This document shows positions 1-7,429 of a stretch of DNA of 64,000 nt, piece by piece; the first letter of the stretch is position 1, and every line of letters begins with the position of its first letter. The DNA comes from Blastococcus sp. CPCC 205250 (GTDB taxonomy: Bacteria; Actinomycetota; Actinomycetes; Mycobacteriales; Geodermatophilaceae), in NCBI RefSeq assembly GCF_019799925.1, contig NZ_JABGCG010000008.1, forward strand, positions 62,001-126,000, in the 5' to 3' direction. Both the position numbers and the translations under genes were made by a program. The notes under the pieces are model-generated. The model was not told the DNA's origin, did no database searches, and was given only the letters and a program-made list of their open reading frames with translations.

Positions 1-62
1 CCGTCCACGGTGCCCGGCTCGCGGTCCCCGCCGCGGTCCCTCGTCGGACGCGCCCCGGTCGG

Positions 63-1502
63 TCAGTCCGCCACGGCCTCGGCGTCACGGCGGTCCAGGG
101 CGCCGGCCCGCACCAGCACGTCGACGGCCTCCGGCAGGTCGGCCAGCGCCCGGGCGACGTCGGGCGGGCGCGCGATCGTCCACGCCTGCCGGTCCACGTA
201 GCAGCGCAGCGCCGCGTCGAAGGCGTCGGCCCCCGCGGCCTCCCGCGCCGCCTCGAGCGCCGCGGCCCCCTTGCCGTAGACGCGGCTCTCGTAGTCGTCC
301 TGGTCGGCGAAGTCGGTCATCGGGCCGCCGACGTCCCCGGGGAGGTCCAGGTCCTCCTCGTGGGTGTGCCCGTCGGGGGCGACCGTCTCGGCGAAGGAGG
401 CGAACGCCTCGTCGAGCCACGGGTCGCGGAACTGCGAGTTGCCGACCATGCCGTAGAACCACATGTGCGCCACCTCGTGCACGACGAGGCCGGAGTCCGC
501 GCTGCCGAGCAGGATCGACGACGAGTACTCCTCGCCGCCGCCGTCCTCGCCGTCCTCGACCAGGGGGACGGTCAGCGTCGGGTGCGGGAAGGCCCCGAGG
601 CGCCCCTCGAGCAGCCGGATCGCCTCGACGGTCTCGGCGGCCAGCTCGTCGGCCGAGGTGCCCGAGCCCGGCAGGACGCCGGCGGTGACCGCGGTGGCGC
701 CCGTGCGCACGGTGGCGGTCTCGAACGCCCCGACCGCCACGCTGACCTCCCGGGCCACCGGGTCGTGCGACGTCCACACCTGCCGGCCCCCTGCCTCGGC
801 GCGGGGCGTCTCCTGCGCGCCGGTCATGAGGACGACGAGGTCCCCGGGGACCGAGACGCTGACGGTGGTGTCGGCCGCGGCGGCGGCCGTGGTCTCGCCG
901 CTGACCTCGACGAACGGGTCACGGGCCCAGCCGACGCCCGGCTCCCAGGTCAGCAGCGGGGAGCCGCTCGCCCACCAGGTGACGTCCTCGTCGACGCCGA
1001 ACCGGTCGAACCCGGCGGGGGTCCGCTCGGTGGTCAGCCGCAGCGTGAAGTCCAGCTCGACCGACACCGGCCGCCCCGCCGGCACGGTCTCGCGCAGGTC
1101 GACCCGGTAGAGGCCGCCGGGGCTGCCCTCGGCGGCGGAGGCGTCGACGTGCTCGCCGCCGGTGACGTCCGGCCCGCGCACCGCGTCGACGTGCAGCCGG
1201 TTCGGCGACGACTGCGGTGCGTTGGGGACCAGCCGGAACCACAGCTCGTCGACCGGCAGGTCCGGGGTGAGGGTCAGGGCCTCGGTGCCGGTGACGGTGC
1301 GCCGGTCGTCGTCGAGGCGGAACTCCAGGGAGACGACGGGGCGGTCGGCGGCCGGTGCCGCGCGCCCGGCCGGGCACCCCGGCGCCGGGTCGGGGAGGGA
1401 CTGCTCCGGGGCCGCGGAGGTGCACCCCGCCAGCAGCAGGACCGCCGTGCCGGCGACGGCCCACCGGCGCGGGGTCGACCGGGGAACCAGGTCTGCGTGC
1501 AT
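63..1502 (-). CDS. M1-family zinc metallopeptidase, lipoprotein
   Basis: Predicted exported zinc aminopeptidase-like enzyme of the M1 (aminopeptidase N) family, 479 residues. The N-terminus is a lipoprotein signal: basic residues at 8-13, a hydrophobic stretch and lipobox LLAGC with the acylated cysteine at C27. An M1-type beta-sandwich domain follows (about 50-260). The zinc site is complete: HEVAH at 342-346 and, after 18 residues, the third ligand E365 within WLDEAF. The usual GAMEN/GGMEY substrate loop is replaced by a glycine-rich GGGEEYSS, so peptide specificity is uncertain. It is shorter than PepN (about 850 residues) because it lacks the C-terminal helical domain, as in other actinobacterial lipoprotein members. 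No clear Shine-Dalgarno precedes the ATG. Confidence 0.85.
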   Translation of the reverse strand: MHADLVPRSTPRRWAVAGTAVLLLAGCTSAAPEQSLPDPAPGCPAGRAAPAADRPVVSLEFRLDDDRRTVTGTEALTLTPDLPVDELWFRLVPNAPQSSPNRLHVDAVRGPDVTGGEHVDASAAEGSPGGLYRVDLRETVPAGRPVSVELDFTLRLTTERTPAGFDRFGVDEDVTWWASGSPLLTWEPGVGWARDPFVEVSGETTAAAAADTTVSVSVPGDLVVLMTGAQETPRAEAGGRQVWTSHDPVAREVSVAVGAFETATVRTGATAVTAGVLPGSGTSADELAAETVEAIRLLEGRLGAFPHPTLTVPLVEDGEDGGGEEYSSSILLGSADSGLVVHEVAHMWFYGMVGNSQFRDPWLDEAFASFAETVAPDGHTHEEDLDLPGDVGGPMTDFADQDDYESRVYGKGAAALEAAREAAGADAFDAALRCYVDRQAWTIARPPDVARALADLPEAVDVLVRAGALDRRDAEAVAD

Positions 1503-1655
1503 CGCTCAGCCCACCCGTCGGGGCGGCCGGACCCGTGCCCGACAGGTCCTCGTCGACCGTCCGCTGCCCGGCAATCTAGGGAGGACACCGGCGGGACGTA
1601 CAGGGACCGGGAGCTGTGGATCTGCTGGCCCCGTCGGCGACCCCGGCGGAGCCGG

Positions 1656-1877
1656 TCACCACCAGATCCGCATCGGCCGGCCCGGGAAGTCCCGGGGGTC
1701 GGGCGGTCGCCCAGCGCGTCGTCCAGCGCGCGGATCGACGGCACCAGCTGGAACGGCTCGACCGGGGACGGCGAGGACGGCGGGCATGTCGTCGAGCACG
1801 AGCAGCCGCACCGACCGGCCCTCCAGCAGGGCGCCCGCCCAGCGCCCGCGCCGGCCGTCGACCCCCGGCACCGCCAC
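1656..1877 (-). pseudogene. small conserved-looking gene with two compensating frameshifts
   Basis: This lies in the otherwise gene-free 400-bp gap between the M1 peptidase and rpiB. From GTG 1877 one frame gives a protein-like start (GALLEGRSVRLLVLDDMP). The coherent sequence then moves to a second frame (EPFQLVPSIRALDDALGDRP) and returns to the first to end in RPMRIWW before a stop. The switches fall at C/G runs: near 1763, consistent with one extra G, and near 1697, consistent with one missing C. The restored product would be about 73 residues of unknown function. It is either a decaying gene or two sequencing errors. I infer the original frame from sequence texture only. Confidence 0.4.
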
Positions 1878-1903
1878 CCGCCGAGCCTGACAGACTCGGG
1901 CCC

Positions 1904-2401
1904 ATGCGCGTCTTCGTCGGCACCGACCACGCGGGCCTGGAGTTCAAGGAGCACCTCAAGGAGGCGCTGGCCGCTGCCGGGCACGAGCCGGTCGACTGCG
2001 GGGCGTTCCAGTACGACGCCCAGGACGACTACCCGCCGTTCTGCTTCGAGGTGGGCGAGCGGGTCGTCGTCGAGCCGGGCAGCCTCGGCGTCGTCATCGG
2101 CGGCTCCGGCAACGGCGAGCAGATCGCGGCCAACAAGGTGCCCGGCGTCCGTGCGGCGCTGGTCTGGAACACCGCGACCGCCGAGCTGGCCCGCCAGCAC
2201 AACGACGCCAACGTGGTCTCCATCGGTGCCCGGCAGCACAGCGTCGAGGAGGCCACCGAGCTGGTGCTGCGCTTCCTCGCCACCCCGTTCAGCGGGGACG
2301 AGCGGCACGTCCGCCGGATCGGCCTGATCGGCGACTACGAGCGCGACCGGCACCGCCCGGCCGGCGGGCTGCCGACCCACTCGGAGATCGACGCGGGATG
2401 A
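1904..2401 (+). CDS. rpiB: Ribose-5-phosphate isomerase B
   Basis: Interconverts ribose 5-phosphate and ribulose 5-phosphate in the cytosolic pentose phosphate pathway. The 165-residue product has the normal RpiB length. It opens with MRVFVGTDHAGLEFK, containing the Asp-His pair used in ring opening, and carries the anion-hole segment GGSGNGEQIAANK. The glutamate after GSGNG is the general base in the actinobacterial (Mycobacterium-type) branch, replacing the cysteine of E. coli RpiB. ATG 1904 is chosen because the RpiB fold begins exactly there, although there is no strong ribosome-binding site. The stop overlaps the next gene by ATGA, so the two are probably translationally coupled. Confidence 0.95.
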   Translation: MRVFVGTDHAGLEFKEHLKEALAAAGHEPVDCGAFQYDAQDDYPPFCFEVGERVVVEPGSLGVVIGGSGNGEQIAANKVPGVRAALVWNTATAELARQHNDANVVSIGARQHSVEEATELVLRFLATPFSGDERHVRRIGLIGDYERDRHRPAGGLPTHSEIDAG

Positions 2402-2988
2402 CCGGCGCGGAGCTGCGGCGGGCCGCCGCTGCGGCCCGCGAGCTGCTCGCGACCGTGCCCGACGCCGGCGCCCGAGTACCCGCCCTGGACGACGACGTCG
2501 CGGGCGTCACCGCGCACGTCACCGGCTGCCTGGTCTGGTACGCCCAGGACCTCGCCGCGGGGCCGGAGGGCGCCGACGGCTTCGAGCTGGCCCGCCGCCG
2601 GTCGGCCGGGCTGCCGGAGCTGGTGCGCCAGCAGGCGGCCGCGGCCGAGGTGCTCGCCCGCACCGTCGAGGGCGCCGCTCCCAGCGACCGCGGCCGGCAC
2701 GACTGGGGCCGCCCGGACGCCTCGGGCTTCGCCGCGATGGGCGGCGCGGAGCTCCTCCTGCACACCGGCGACGTGGCCGACGCCCTCGGCCTGCCGTGGA
2801 CGCCGCCGGCCGACCTCGCCGACGCCGTCCTCGTGCGGCTGTTCCCCTGGGCGCCGCGCGACACCGACCCGGTGGCCGCGCTGCGCTGGGTGACCGGCCG
2901 GGGCGACCTGCCCGGGCTGGAGCCGGTCGGCTCCTGGCGCTGGCACTGCTCGCCCCTGGAGGAGTGGGACGGCACGCGGCCCGGCTGA
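2398..2988 (+). CDS. mycothiol-dependent maleylpyruvate isomerase-like (DinB-fold) protein
   Basis: A 196-residue protein of the actinobacterial TIGR03083/maleylpyruvate isomerase-N group, a four-helix DinB-like metal-binding fold that often uses mycothiol. The first helix pair contains AHVTGCLVWYAQD, with the characteristic histidine before the second helix. The second metal-ligand region is GGAELLLHTGDVADALG at about residues 119-135, which includes the conserved HxxD. The substrate is not predictable: family members act in maleylpyruvate isomerisation, mycothiol S-transfer and bacillithiol/mycothiol-linked detoxification. It overlaps rpiB by 4 bp and converges on the Eis-like gene. Confidence 0.8.
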   Translation: MTGAELRRAAAAARELLATVPDAGARVPALDDDVAGVTAHVTGCLVWYAQDLAAGPEGADGFELARRRSAGLPELVRQQAAAAEVLARTVEGAAPSDRGRHDWGRPDASGFAAMGGAELLLHTGDVADALGLPWTPPADLADAVLVRLFPWAPRDTDPVAALRWVTGRGDLPGLEPVGSWRWHCSPLEEWDGTRPG

Positions 2989-3004
2989 ACCGGCGCGTAG
3001 CGGG

Positions 3005-4249
3005 TCAGAAGTCGTCGGGGCACCACGGGGTGACCGGCCAGGAGAACGCGGTCGAGGCCAGCGTGACCGCCCCGGGGCTCACCTCGGTCACCCGGCCGGC
3101 CGCCTGCAGCGTGGCGAGGGAGACCCCGCCCAGGTAGGCCGCCGACAGCTCTTCGATGCCGAGCACGAGGTCGGGGTCGCTGTCGGTGCGCGCGCAGAAG
3201 CCGCCCGCGGGGTGCGCGGTGAGCGCCCAGCGGCCGTCGTTCCACGGGCAGAAGGGGTCGCGCACCTCGAACACCAGGTTGATCGGGGTCGGGTAGCGGC
3301 GGGCCGCCAGCGCCCGGCCGACGTCGACCAGCCGGACCCACAGCGAGTCCACCGGCCGTACCCGCAGGGCGCGTGGGTCGGTGACCAGGTACCGCAGCGG
3401 CTCGTCCTCCGACGCCATCCGGTAGGTCACGGTGCGCATCAGGTCGATGGAGAGCAGGTACCGCCACAGCGCGGCGTAGGCCGGGGTGCCCAGGGCGCGC
3501 ACCTCCTCGACGGCCACGGTGCCGTCCGGCGTCCCGGCGTCGTCGTCCCACGCGGCGGTCACCCGGAAGGCGGCGTAGCCGGTCACCGTGCCGTCGGGTT
3601 CGGTGTGCAGCAGGTGGCGCCGGGGACCGACGCCGTGCCGGCGCTCGGGCCGGTCCTCCAGCAGCTGGTCCCACCACGGGCCGGTCCGCGCCAGGTTGCC
3701 CGGCACGAATCGGCGGACCTGCTCGTGCAGCCGCACTGCTGCCGCGCGGTAGGCCTCCGGCGTGGCCGGCGCCACCGTGCCCGCGCCGAGGTCGACGTCG
3801 CCGCGGAGGACGACGTCGCGGATGCGGCCGGACAGGCCACCACGCGAGGCGGCGGGGGCGTAGCCGAAGCGGCCGTAGATCGACCCCTCCGACGCCCACA
3901 GCGCCGCCACCGGCTCCCGCTCCTGCTCGTTGAGCTCGGTCAGCTGCCGGCGCATCATCGCGGTCAGCACGCCCCGCCGGCGGTGCGTGGGGGAGACGGT
4001 CACCCAGGTGACGCCGGCGCAGGGGACGACGGCGCCGGGCACGGTCAGCTCGCGGCTGTAGACGCCCGCCGTGGCCACGACCCGCTCGCCCTCCCAGAGG
4101 CTGAGCGTGCGGTCGAGCTCGGCGACACCGGGCGGCTCCGGTGTCATCGACGGGCCCGCGTCGCTGCCGAACCCCTCCTGCATGGCCTGGGTGAAGGCCG
4201 GCCACTCCTGGGCGGTGACGGGGCGCAGCTGGGCGGTCGGGTCGTCCAC
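3005..4249 (-). CDS. Eis-like GNAT family N-acetyltransferase
   Basis: Predicted acetyl-CoA-dependent N-acetyltransferase of the Eis (enhanced intracellular survival) family, 414 residues, the usual length. The N-terminal GNAT domain has the acetyl-CoA loop VTVSPTHRRRGVLTAMMRRQL at about 80-100. Next comes the Eis-typical segment ASEGSIYGRFGYAPA, a second divergent GNAT domain, and an SCP2-like C-terminal domain. The final phenylalanine (CPDDF) matches Eis proteins, where the C-terminal carboxylate takes part in catalysis. Known members acetylate aminoglycosides, lysine side chains and other amines; the substrate here is unknown. Start is GTG 4249. Confidence 0.88.
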   Translation of the reverse strand: MDDPTAQLRPVTAQEWPAFTQAMQEGFGSDAGPSMTPEPPGVAELDRTLSLWEGERVVATAGVYSRELTVPGAVVPCAGVTWVTVSPTHRRRGVLTAMMRRQLTELNEQEREPVAALWASEGSIYGRFGYAPAASRGGLSGRIRDVVLRGDVDLGAGTVAPATPEAYRAAAVRLHEQVRRFVPGNLARTGPWWDQLLEDRPERRHGVGPRRHLLHTEPDGTVTGYAAFRVTAAWDDDAGTPDGTVAVEEVRALGTPAYAALWRYLLSIDLMRTVTYRMASEDEPLRYLVTDPRALRVRPVDSLWVRLVDVGRALAARRYPTPINLVFEVRDPFCPWNDGRWALTAHPAGGFCARTDSDPDLVLGIEELSAAYLGGVSLATLQAAGRVTEVSPGAVTLASTAFSWPVTPWCPDDF

Positions 4250-4378
4250 GGGTCGTGTCTACCGGGCCCCGGTGACAGCCCGCCAACGGGTTCCGCCGGT
4301 CGGCCCCGCGGGCCGCCGACCTGCGCACCGGGGCTCGACGGCCCGCGGACGGGGCCCGTCGGTGTCAGGATGCCGCGC

Positions 4379-4798
4379 ATGGATCCGGCGCAGCGGCCCA
4401 TCGGGTGGTGGGTCAAGCACCTCGACGCCCTGCTGGAGGACGTCGTCGACGGCGCCGTCGCCGGCGAGGGACTCACCCGCCGGCACTGGCAGGTGCTGCA
4501 CTCCCTGTCCGCGGCGCCCAGCGACGAGGCTGAGCTGGCGCGGGCGCTGGCCGACTTCGGGGGCGACGTCCCCGCCGTCGCCGCCGACCTGTACGGCCGC
4601 GGCTGGGTCGACCGGTCCACCGGCACCCTGGCGCTGACCGCGGAGGGCCGCACCGCCCACGAGCGGCTGGAGCGGGCGATCGGCCGGGTGCGCCGGCACG
4701 CGGCCGACGGGCTGTCGCGGCAGGAGTACGAGCGCACGGTCCTGGTGCTGCGCCGGATGGCCGAGAACGTCGAGCGGGCCCTGGGCCGGGAGCCCTGA
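4379..4798 (+). CDS. MarR-like winged-helix regulator
   Basis: A 139-residue protein with a winged-helix pattern. The recognition region begins LTRRHWQVLHSLSAAPSDEAELARAL and ends with the wing GWVDRSTGTLALTAEGRTAHERL, followed by a dimerisation helix (QEYERTVLVLRRMAENVERAL). This arrangement is typical of MarR-type transcriptional regulators in actinobacteria. ATG 4379 is preferred, but an in-frame ATG at 4370 is equally possible because both lie close to a weak AGG. The ligand and targets cannot be read from the sequence. Confidence 0.7.
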   Translation: MDPAQRPIGWWVKHLDALLEDVVDGAVAGEGLTRRHWQVLHSLSAAPSDEAELARALADFGGDVPAVAADLYGRGWVDRSTGTLALTAEGRTAHERLERAIGRVRRHAADGLSRQEYERTVLVLRRMAENVERALGREP

Positions 4799-4804
4799 GC
4801 CGTC

Positions 4805-5152
4805 GTGGCCGCCACCGCCGACGACGTCCGCGCCGTCGCGCTCGCCCTGCCCGAGGCCACCGAGCGCCCGGCGTGGGACATGGCCTGCCTGCGGGTCCGG
4901 GACAAGATCTTCGCCTCGATGCCGCCGGAGGAGACCTGGGTGGCCATCCGGCTGGCCGAGGGCGAGAACCGGTCGCTGGCCGCCGAGCGGCCCGGCGTCT
5001 TCTCGGTGCCGCACCACTACCGGAACTCCACGATGGTCGTCGTCGACCTCGCGGCGGTCGACCGCAGCGAGCTGGCCGAGCTGCTCACCGAGGCCTGGCG
5101 GCTGCGGGCCCCGGCCCGGCTGCGGGCCGCCTTCGACGCCGGCGCGGGTTAG
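4805..5152 (+). CDS. MmcQ/YjbR family protein
   Basis: A 115-residue protein of the MmcQ/YjbR fold (double-winged or CyaY-like alpha/beta fold, sometimes annotated DNA-binding). Recognisable elements are the N-terminal helix DDVRAVALALPEATERPAW, the strand LRVRDKIFASMPPEE and the C-terminal helix ELAELLTEAWRLRAPARL. The biochemical role of the family is not established. GTG 4805 starts 6 bp after the MarR-like gene, so they probably share a transcript. Its stop overlaps by 2 bp the stop of the convergent response-regulator gene. A paralogue lies at 10223-10648. Confidence 0.8.
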   Translation: MAATADDVRAVALALPEATERPAWDMACLRVRDKIFASMPPEETWVAIRLAEGENRSLAAERPGVFSVPHHYRNSTMVVVDLAAVDRSELAELLTEAWRLRAPARLRAAFDAGAG

Positions 5153-5793
5153 CCGCGGAGGTACGCCAGCGTCGCCATCACGCGGCTGTTGCGGTCCTCG
5201 TCGGGGGCCAGGTCGAGCTTGGCGAAGATCCGCTGGGTGTGCTTCTCCACCGCACCCGGGGTGACCACGAGCAGCCGGGCGATCGCGGCGTTGGAGTGCC
5301 CCTCGGCGATCAGGCCCAGCACCTCGCGCTCCCGGGGCGTCAGCCGCCGCACCGGGTCGTCGGCCCGCCGCCGGGCGAACAGCTGGGCGACCACCTGCGG
5401 GTCGAGCACGGTCCCGCCGGCGACGACGTCGTCCAGCGCGGCCATGAGCTGGTCGAGGTCGGCCACCCGGTCCTTGAGCAGGTAGCCGACCCCGCCGCGG
5501 CCGTCGGCGAGCAGCTCGTCGGCGTAGGTGACCTCGACGTACTGGGAGAGCACGAGCACCGCCGTCCCCGGCGCCACCGTCCGGGCCTCGACGGCGGCCC
5601 GCAGCCCCTCGTCGGTGTGCGTGGGCGGCATCCGGACGTCGACGACGGCGACGTCGGGCCGCAGCTCGGTGACCGCCCGCACCAGCGACGGGCCGTCGCC
5701 GACCGCCGCGACGACCTCGGTCCCGGCCTCCTCCAGCAGGCGCACCAGGCCCTCGCGGAGGAGCACCGAGTCCTCGGCCAGCACGACGCGCAT
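5149..5793 (-). CDS. NarL/LuxR-type two-component response regulator
   Basis: Cytoplasmic transcription regulator of 214 residues. The receiver domain begins MRVVLAEDSVLLREGL, with the phospho-acceptor aspartate in VAVVDVRMPP near residue 54 and a conserved lysine in LLKDRV. The C-terminal LuxR helix-turn-helix reads LTPREREVLGLIAEGHSNAAIA, then the recognition helix VEKHTQRIFAKL. ATG 5793 is used because the receiver fold starts there and it overlaps the kinase stop by ATGA, which indicates translational coupling. Its partner is the membrane kinase immediately upstream. Confidence 0.92.
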   Translation of the reverse strand: MRVVLAEDSVLLREGLVRLLEEAGTEVVAAVGDGPSLVRAVTELRPDVAVVDVRMPPTHTDEGLRAAVEARTVAPGTAVLVLSQYVEVTYADELLADGRGGVGYLLKDRVADLDQLMAALDDVVAGGTVLDPQVVAQLFARRRADDPVRRLTPREREVLGLIAEGHSNAAIARLLVVTPGAVEKHTQRIFAKLDLAPDEDRNSRVMATLAYLRG

Positions 5794-7181
5794 CACGCGA
5801 GCGGCACCTGCGCGGTGAGCCGGGTCGGCCCGCCGCGCGGGCTGTCGACGGTCAGCGTGCCGTCGGTGGCGCGCAGCCGGTCGGCCAGCCCGGCCAGGCC
5901 GTGCCCGGGAGCGGCGACCGCACCACCGGCGCCGTCGTCCTCCACGACGACCCGCAGCACCCCGCCGTCGCGGCCCACGACGACCCGGCACAGGGACGCG
6001 TCGCTGTGCTTAGCCACGTTGGCCAGGGCCTCGCTCACCACGAAGTAGGCGGTGTTCTCCACGACGGGGGCCAGGCGCTCCTCGGGCAGGTCGACGGCGA
6101 GCTCGACCGGCACCGGCGAGCGGGCGGCCAGCGCGGCGAGCGCGGCTGCCAGACCGCGGTCGGCCAGCACCGGCGGGGCGATGCCGCGGGACAGCGCGCG
6201 CAGCTCCTCCAGCGCCTCGCGGGCCAGCACGGTCGCCTCGACGAGCGTGGTCCGGGCCGCCGCGGGGTCCCGGTCCAGCTGGCGCTGGGCGCGGGAGAGG
6301 TCCATGCCCAGCCGCACCAGGTGCTGCTGCGGGCCGTCGTGGATGTCGCGCTCGAGCCGGCGCAGCGCCACGGCCTCGGCGGCCACGGCCGCGTCGCGGC
6401 CCTGCGTGGCCCGGTCGATCTGCTCCTGCGCGGCGGCCCGGGAGGTGAGCAGCGCCCGGCCGACCTGCGCCTGGAGCAGCGCCGCCCCGCGCACGGCGAA
6501 CGGGAGCAGCAGCGCGACGGCCAGGCCGATCAGCGCGTAGAAGAGGATCCGCCGGCCCGCGGTGCTCTCCTGGCCCAGCAGCTCCAGCAGGTCCTCCTGG
6601 CCGGGGTCGGTGCTCGCGTCCGGCAGCGACCAGTCCCAGGCGCCGTAGGTGAGGCCGCCCAGCGCGACCGACCAGAACGTCACGGTGACGACGAAGGACA
6701 GGATCGCGAAGGGGAAGCGCACCACCGCGTGCAGCGCGTCCAGCCAGCACTGCGCGTCGCGCAGCGGCGTGAGCAGCCGGCGCAGCGGGGTGCCCTCGGC
6801 CCGCCGGTAGGCCGGGCGGGGGAGCTCGCGCCCGAGCACCGCGGGCAGCCACGCGCGCTCGGCGGTGGCCAGCCCCCGCGCGGCGACGAGGGTCAGGGCG
6901 AGGACGGCGACGCCGACCCAGATCACCAGCAGCCCGGCGCCCAGCGCGACGCCGGTGACGACGGCGACGAAGGCCAGGATCGCCACGGGGAACGAGGCGA
7001 GCGCGTAGCCGGTGTCGACGCCGAGCTGCCGGAGGACGCCGCGGCGCCGGCCGGTGGGGGGCGCGACGGCGGGCAGCCGCAGGGTCCCGGGCGCCGCGTC
7101 CCCGGGCGCGCTGTCGGGAGCGTCGCTGTCGACGGGCCTGTCGTCGGTGGGCCTGCTGTCGGGAGGCACGGTCTCGGTCAT
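5793..7181 (-). CDS. NarL-group sensor histidine kinase with membrane sensor domain
   Basis: Membrane-bound kinase of 462 residues. A disordered acidic N-terminus (about 1-40) leads into a four-helix membrane sensor of the type found in many actinobacterial kinases (two hydrophobic pairs at about 55-115 and 155-250). The HisKA_3 dimerisation helix has the phospho-acceptor in RLERDIHDGPQQHLVRLG. The HATPase domain contains EALANVAKHSDAS (N box) and VVVEDDGAGG with HGLAGLADRL (G boxes). ATG 7181 is preferred over upstream codons because earlier sequence is low complexity. It pairs with the response regulator that follows. The stimulus is unknown; with four helices and little extracellular sequence it may sense the membrane. 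Confidence 0.9.
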   Translation of the reverse strand: MTETVPPDSRPTDDRPVDSDAPDSAPGDAAPGTLRLPAVAPPTGRRRGVLRQLGVDTGYALASFPVAILAFVAVVTGVALGAGLLVIWVGVAVLALTLVAARGLATAERAWLPAVLGRELPRPAYRRAEGTPLRRLLTPLRDAQCWLDALHAVVRFPFAILSFVVTVTFWSVALGGLTYGAWDWSLPDASTDPGQEDLLELLGQESTAGRRILFYALIGLAVALLLPFAVRGAALLQAQVGRALLTSRAAAQEQIDRATQGRDAAVAAEAVALRRLERDIHDGPQQHLVRLGMDLSRAQRQLDRDPAAARTTLVEATVLAREALEELRALSRGIAPPVLADRGLAAALAALAARSPVPVELAVDLPEERLAPVVENTAYFVVSEALANVAKHSDASLCRVVVGRDGGVLRVVVEDDGAGGAVAAPGHGLAGLADRLRATDGTLTVDSPRGGPTRLTAQVPLA

Positions 7182-7429
7182 GCCGTCGAGCCTGGTGCGC
7201 CCGGCGCCCCGGGCCGATCCCGCCAACCGGCCGGTCGGGTGTCGGGCTGGCCCGACGGTCGGGGGTGCGGTGCGGGGGCGTCCATGGCACCGGCGATGGT
7301 CCCGGGCGGGGGACATCGGTGTCCAGGACCGGCCACCGGCGCGGCTGTCTCGTTAGGGTCGGGCCTGGCCTCGCGCCGGCGCCGGCGACGCGGCCGCGCC
7401 TCCGCGGAGCCGGGGGAGGAGCGGGAGTC

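Noticed and set aside
360..2327. Very long open frames opposite or across real genes (for example this one, and others of 500-1280 codons)
   Set aside because: They are GC-skew shadows: composition is Arg/Gly/Pro-rich without domains, and true genes with recognisable families occupy the other strand or frame.
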